Source: Prochilodus magdalenae
Lineage: Eukaryota; Chordata; Actinopteri; Characiformes; Prochilodontidae
Length of the DNA stretch: 64,000 nucleotides
Reading direction: 5' to 3'
Assembly: GCA_024036415.1 (NCBI GenBank)
Contig: JAMWET010007157.1
Span: 1,401,001 to 1,465,000, forward strand
Positions 61,629 through 64,000 of this stretch are shown here, one piece after another; position 1 is the stretch's first letter; every line of letters begins with the position of its first letter. The notes below the pieces were generated by a model. That model was not told the origin of the DNA and searched no databases. It saw only the letters and a program-made list of their open reading frames with translations. A program made the position numbers and the translations under genes.

Positions 61629-64000
61629 CTACCCAGTAACATTAAATGGTGGTGGCACTGTTGAGTTAAGAGGTCTGGCCCAGTCTGGGTAGGTGTGTAA
61701 GGTGAACATGTGCAGCCCCCATGTGTTCATAGCCAGAGACACACACACAATGCCCAGAATGTTCATCATAAATCCAGTCTTCACCTGTAAAAACAGCAAT
61801 ATGAGAAGACATTTATCAAAGCTCCACCGGCCTCCAAAGGACGAGCTTTGCTTTACTTTTACACAAAAACTCCACTGACTGTGTAATTTGAACAAATTAG
61901 CTTCAGTGCTCACCCCGTGTACAACCTGTGTGAAGGTTCTTCTAAGTCTGAAATGTTTTATGATAAACCACTGATTTTTTTTTGTCTTTGCAGAAAACAG
62001 AAAGCTATTTATGTGCTAAAAGTATGCTGGTTCATTTATTGAAATTTCATGCAAACATCCTTTACCATTTCCTGTTACTGTTTGTTGATTTTGTCTAAAC
62101 TCGGACCATTTTTGTTGTGTATGTGTGCACATTGAGGTTTAACAGTTTTAGACTGTTATTAATTAAAATGATTATTTAAACTGTGATTGTTCTGATCCTT
62201 TTGGATTTATCTGACTGATCTGCCTGAATGATACTTTTGCCGTGCTACTCACCATGTCTTTGACCATGAGGTGTCCAGAAGCGAAGGCAATGGAATTTGG
62301 CGGAGTGGAGACCGGAAGCATGAATGCGTACGAGCAGCCAATCGTTGCCGGGATCATGAAGTACAGGGGGTTCACCTTCACGCGGATGGCCTGTAAATAA
62401 ACAATGAAACCAGCAATAAGTTACTAAATGTTACTTTCTCTGCTTCTTCCAAATCTGACTTTAGAGAATTAACTGCCAAGCTAGAAATGATTTGTTCTGA
62501 AACTTTCTGAGAATATTAACGTACAATGTTTCATTATTGTTTTAGCAGGAATTTTTCTTTAGGTTTACAAAATGTTCTTTCTAAACGCAGTAGAACGCTT
62601 TCTAAAAACATTCTCAGATCTCAGTAACATCCATGAAATTTTTCTCAATGTGGCACTGAGAATGTTATTCTTTTCTTATCTTCTGCGGTCCTGACATCCT
62701 CTGAATGGTGTAGTTAGAATGTTATGTCTTGGTTAACATTTAACCATATAGTAATTACTCTTAGAAATCATATCATTATATAATAAATGCATAAAATAAA
62801 GACAAATGCCTGAATACAAAAGACAAGGCCTGAGAAGACAAAATACAAAACCAGGGATATGAACACAACGGGAATTATCAAGAAACACCTAGAGCTATTA
62901 AGAGGGTAGAATTACAACCACACATAGAAGAGACAGATACCAAGGAGTCAGGACAGGGGAGGAGACACAGATCTAAATAACAACAAAAGCACATGGCGAG
63001 ACACACAGGGCACAAAGACAGGGTGTTACAGAATGACTAAATGTCACCATTATGTGTCTGGGCACATACTGACCCAGTAATGCCACTAGCATCAGTTTAA
63101 ACAAATAATGAAAATACTGCAGCCTTAAAACGACCAATAAGAGAATTGAACATATATGATAGTAAACAAATTAGTAATTGAGTTTAATTAGCAAAACAGT
63201 CACACAGGGACTATATATGTATTATCACAGTATGTCCAAGGAGTTCAGGAAAAATAAAATGCTAATTGGTCAAGTAATTTTTTACAGTAAGTAACTTTTA
63301 CAGCTACAATCTGTATTTACAGTAGTTTGCTCACCAGTTCAGCGATGACCGGTAGGAAAATGATGATGGTGGCAGTGTTACTGGCAAACTCAGTGAAGCA
63401 AGCGATGAAGGCCGTGATCAGAATCACGGCTACAGCAGGAGGAACCTGAGCTAAGGGCTGTAAATGCCCTCCAATCCAGGCAGCCAGACCAGACTCCTGA
63501 TGCAGGACAAACAGACACTGAGCTGAACTGAAATTAGAAGCAAGTTATGCTGAATATGCTCATGCTGGCATCTAATTCAGAAAACTGCCATAACTAAAAC
63601 ACTGTATTTTTTATACAAGACTCATCTGGTGACCAAAGTTTACTTTTTGGCTCTTACACTGAAGGCATAATTTAACCAACAAATCAGGGAAGCTAAAATG
63701 TTTATTATTCTGTTTATCTATATCTGTATCTATAATACAGGGCAAAAAGGGTCTGTTTTTATAGATACGTCTGTGACAAAGTGTTGAGAACTATCAGTAA
63801 CCAGCAAGCCTATTGAGATGTCTTGTATCCTGGCCTTAAACTAGCATTTCAAATATGCTTTATTGTGTTATTCTTTATTCAGCAGAATGCAGAACATAGT
63901 ACGTCTAGATGTAGAAAATTAAACAGACCAGTCAGCAACCTTGGCAACTTTAGCTTTTAGCTTGCTGTCATTTTCATCAGATAAGTCATCCATTGTCTCA
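61629..64000 (-). CDS. slc13a3: Na+/dicarboxylate cotransporter 3 (NaDC3), C-terminal exons only, 5' part beyond the window
   Basis: This gene encodes a plasma-membrane Na+-coupled transporter of succinate, alpha-ketoglutarate and other dicarboxylates (DASS/SLC13 family). Three phase-0 exons are visible: 63335-63496 (54 codons), 62253-62390 (46 codons) and 61629-61784 (51 codons plus stop), together about the last 150 of roughly 600 residues. Donors are CTG|GTGAGC and ATG|GTGAGT; acceptors end CATCAG, TTACAG and TGTAACAG-like tracts. The first exon starts ESGLAAWIGG and holds FASNTATIIIFLP, the SNT sodium-binding signature. The second holds MLPVSTPPNSIAFASGH, the second conserved substrate/sodium loop. 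The last contains SLAMNTWGLHMF and ends in a Pro/Asn-rich tail with N-glycosylation sequons (NST, NVT). These stretches match SLC13A3 more closely than SLC13A2 or SLC13A5 as I recall them, and adjacency to ocstamp agrees. No upstream exon is visible between 63497 and 64000. A possible AATAAA is at 61383-61388. Confidence 0.93.
62790..63030 (-). mobile_element. Degraded LTR relic related to the one at 58.7 kb
   Basis: This stretch in an slc13a3 intron shares ordered segments with the solo LTR: AAGAAACACCTAG, then AGGG and CTACAA-like blocks, ACAGGGGAGGAGAC, ACAAAAGCACATGG, and a purine-rich end with GACACACAGGGCACAAAGACAGGG. Both ends are eroded and no target duplication was found. Confidence 0.55.

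Noticed and set aside
63915..63994. Minus-strand reading MDDLSDENDSKLKAKVAK at the right edge as an slc13a3 exon
   Set aside because: It does not resemble the expected exon before ESGLAAW (which should carry the glycine-rich LLLGGGxALAxG motif) and ends in a stop with no good donor.

Overview
This is eukaryotic nuclear DNA, almost certainly from a ray-finned (teleost) fish. It is A+T-rich, its genes are split by GT-AG introns, and it carries many decayed Tc1-like transposons, long microsatellites, a minisatellite and LTR relics. I cannot name the species from the sequence alone. No bacterial operons, CRISPR arrays, rRNA or tRNA genes were seen.

All recognisable protein genes lie in the right third, on the minus strand and in one order. 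From right to left they are the 3' end of slc13a3 (Na+/dicarboxylate cotransporter NaDC3; last three coding exons, gene running off the right edge), ocstamp (osteoclast stimulatory transmembrane protein; two firm exons and one candidate first exon) and a thyrotropin-releasing hormone receptor gene (trhr; two coding exons, both complete, with a candidate 5' noncoding exon). SLC13A3 and OCSTAMP are neighbours on human 20q13. DCSTAMP (the OCSTAMP paralogue) and TRHR1 lie near each other on human 8q22-23. The window therefore looks like the sister copy of that block left by the early vertebrate genome duplications, with a TRH receptor kept beside ocstamp. The three proteins do not form a pathway: one transports dicarboxylates, one acts in cell fusion and one is a hormone receptor. 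What links them is chromosomal history.

The left 42 kb holds no convincing gene. It contains Tc1/mariner remnants at about 3.0, 6.3, 9.5, 14.3, 24.4, 25.5, 28.4, 32.7 and 35.8 kb. It also holds three pairs of diverged direct repeats (8.3/12.1, 11.0/11.9 and 19.2/20.4 kb), a foldback element at 6.0 kb, an 80-base near-perfect hairpin at 36.1 kb, a roughly 550-base pyrimidine-rich tract at 34.8-35.4 kb, and a few G+C-richer blocks that could be conserved noncoding elements.

Between and inside the genes lie an almost complete Tc1-like element in the trhr intron (long inverted repeats, transposase missing its catalytic glutamate) and a 52/54/56-bp minisatellite at 57.8-58.7 kb. That array is interrupted by a 373-bp solo LTR with a clean 5-bp target duplication. 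No previously undescribed system was found. The points most worth a second look are the trhr-ocstamp-slc13a3 linkage, the candidate first exon of ocstamp, the LTR in the minisatellite and the hairpin.
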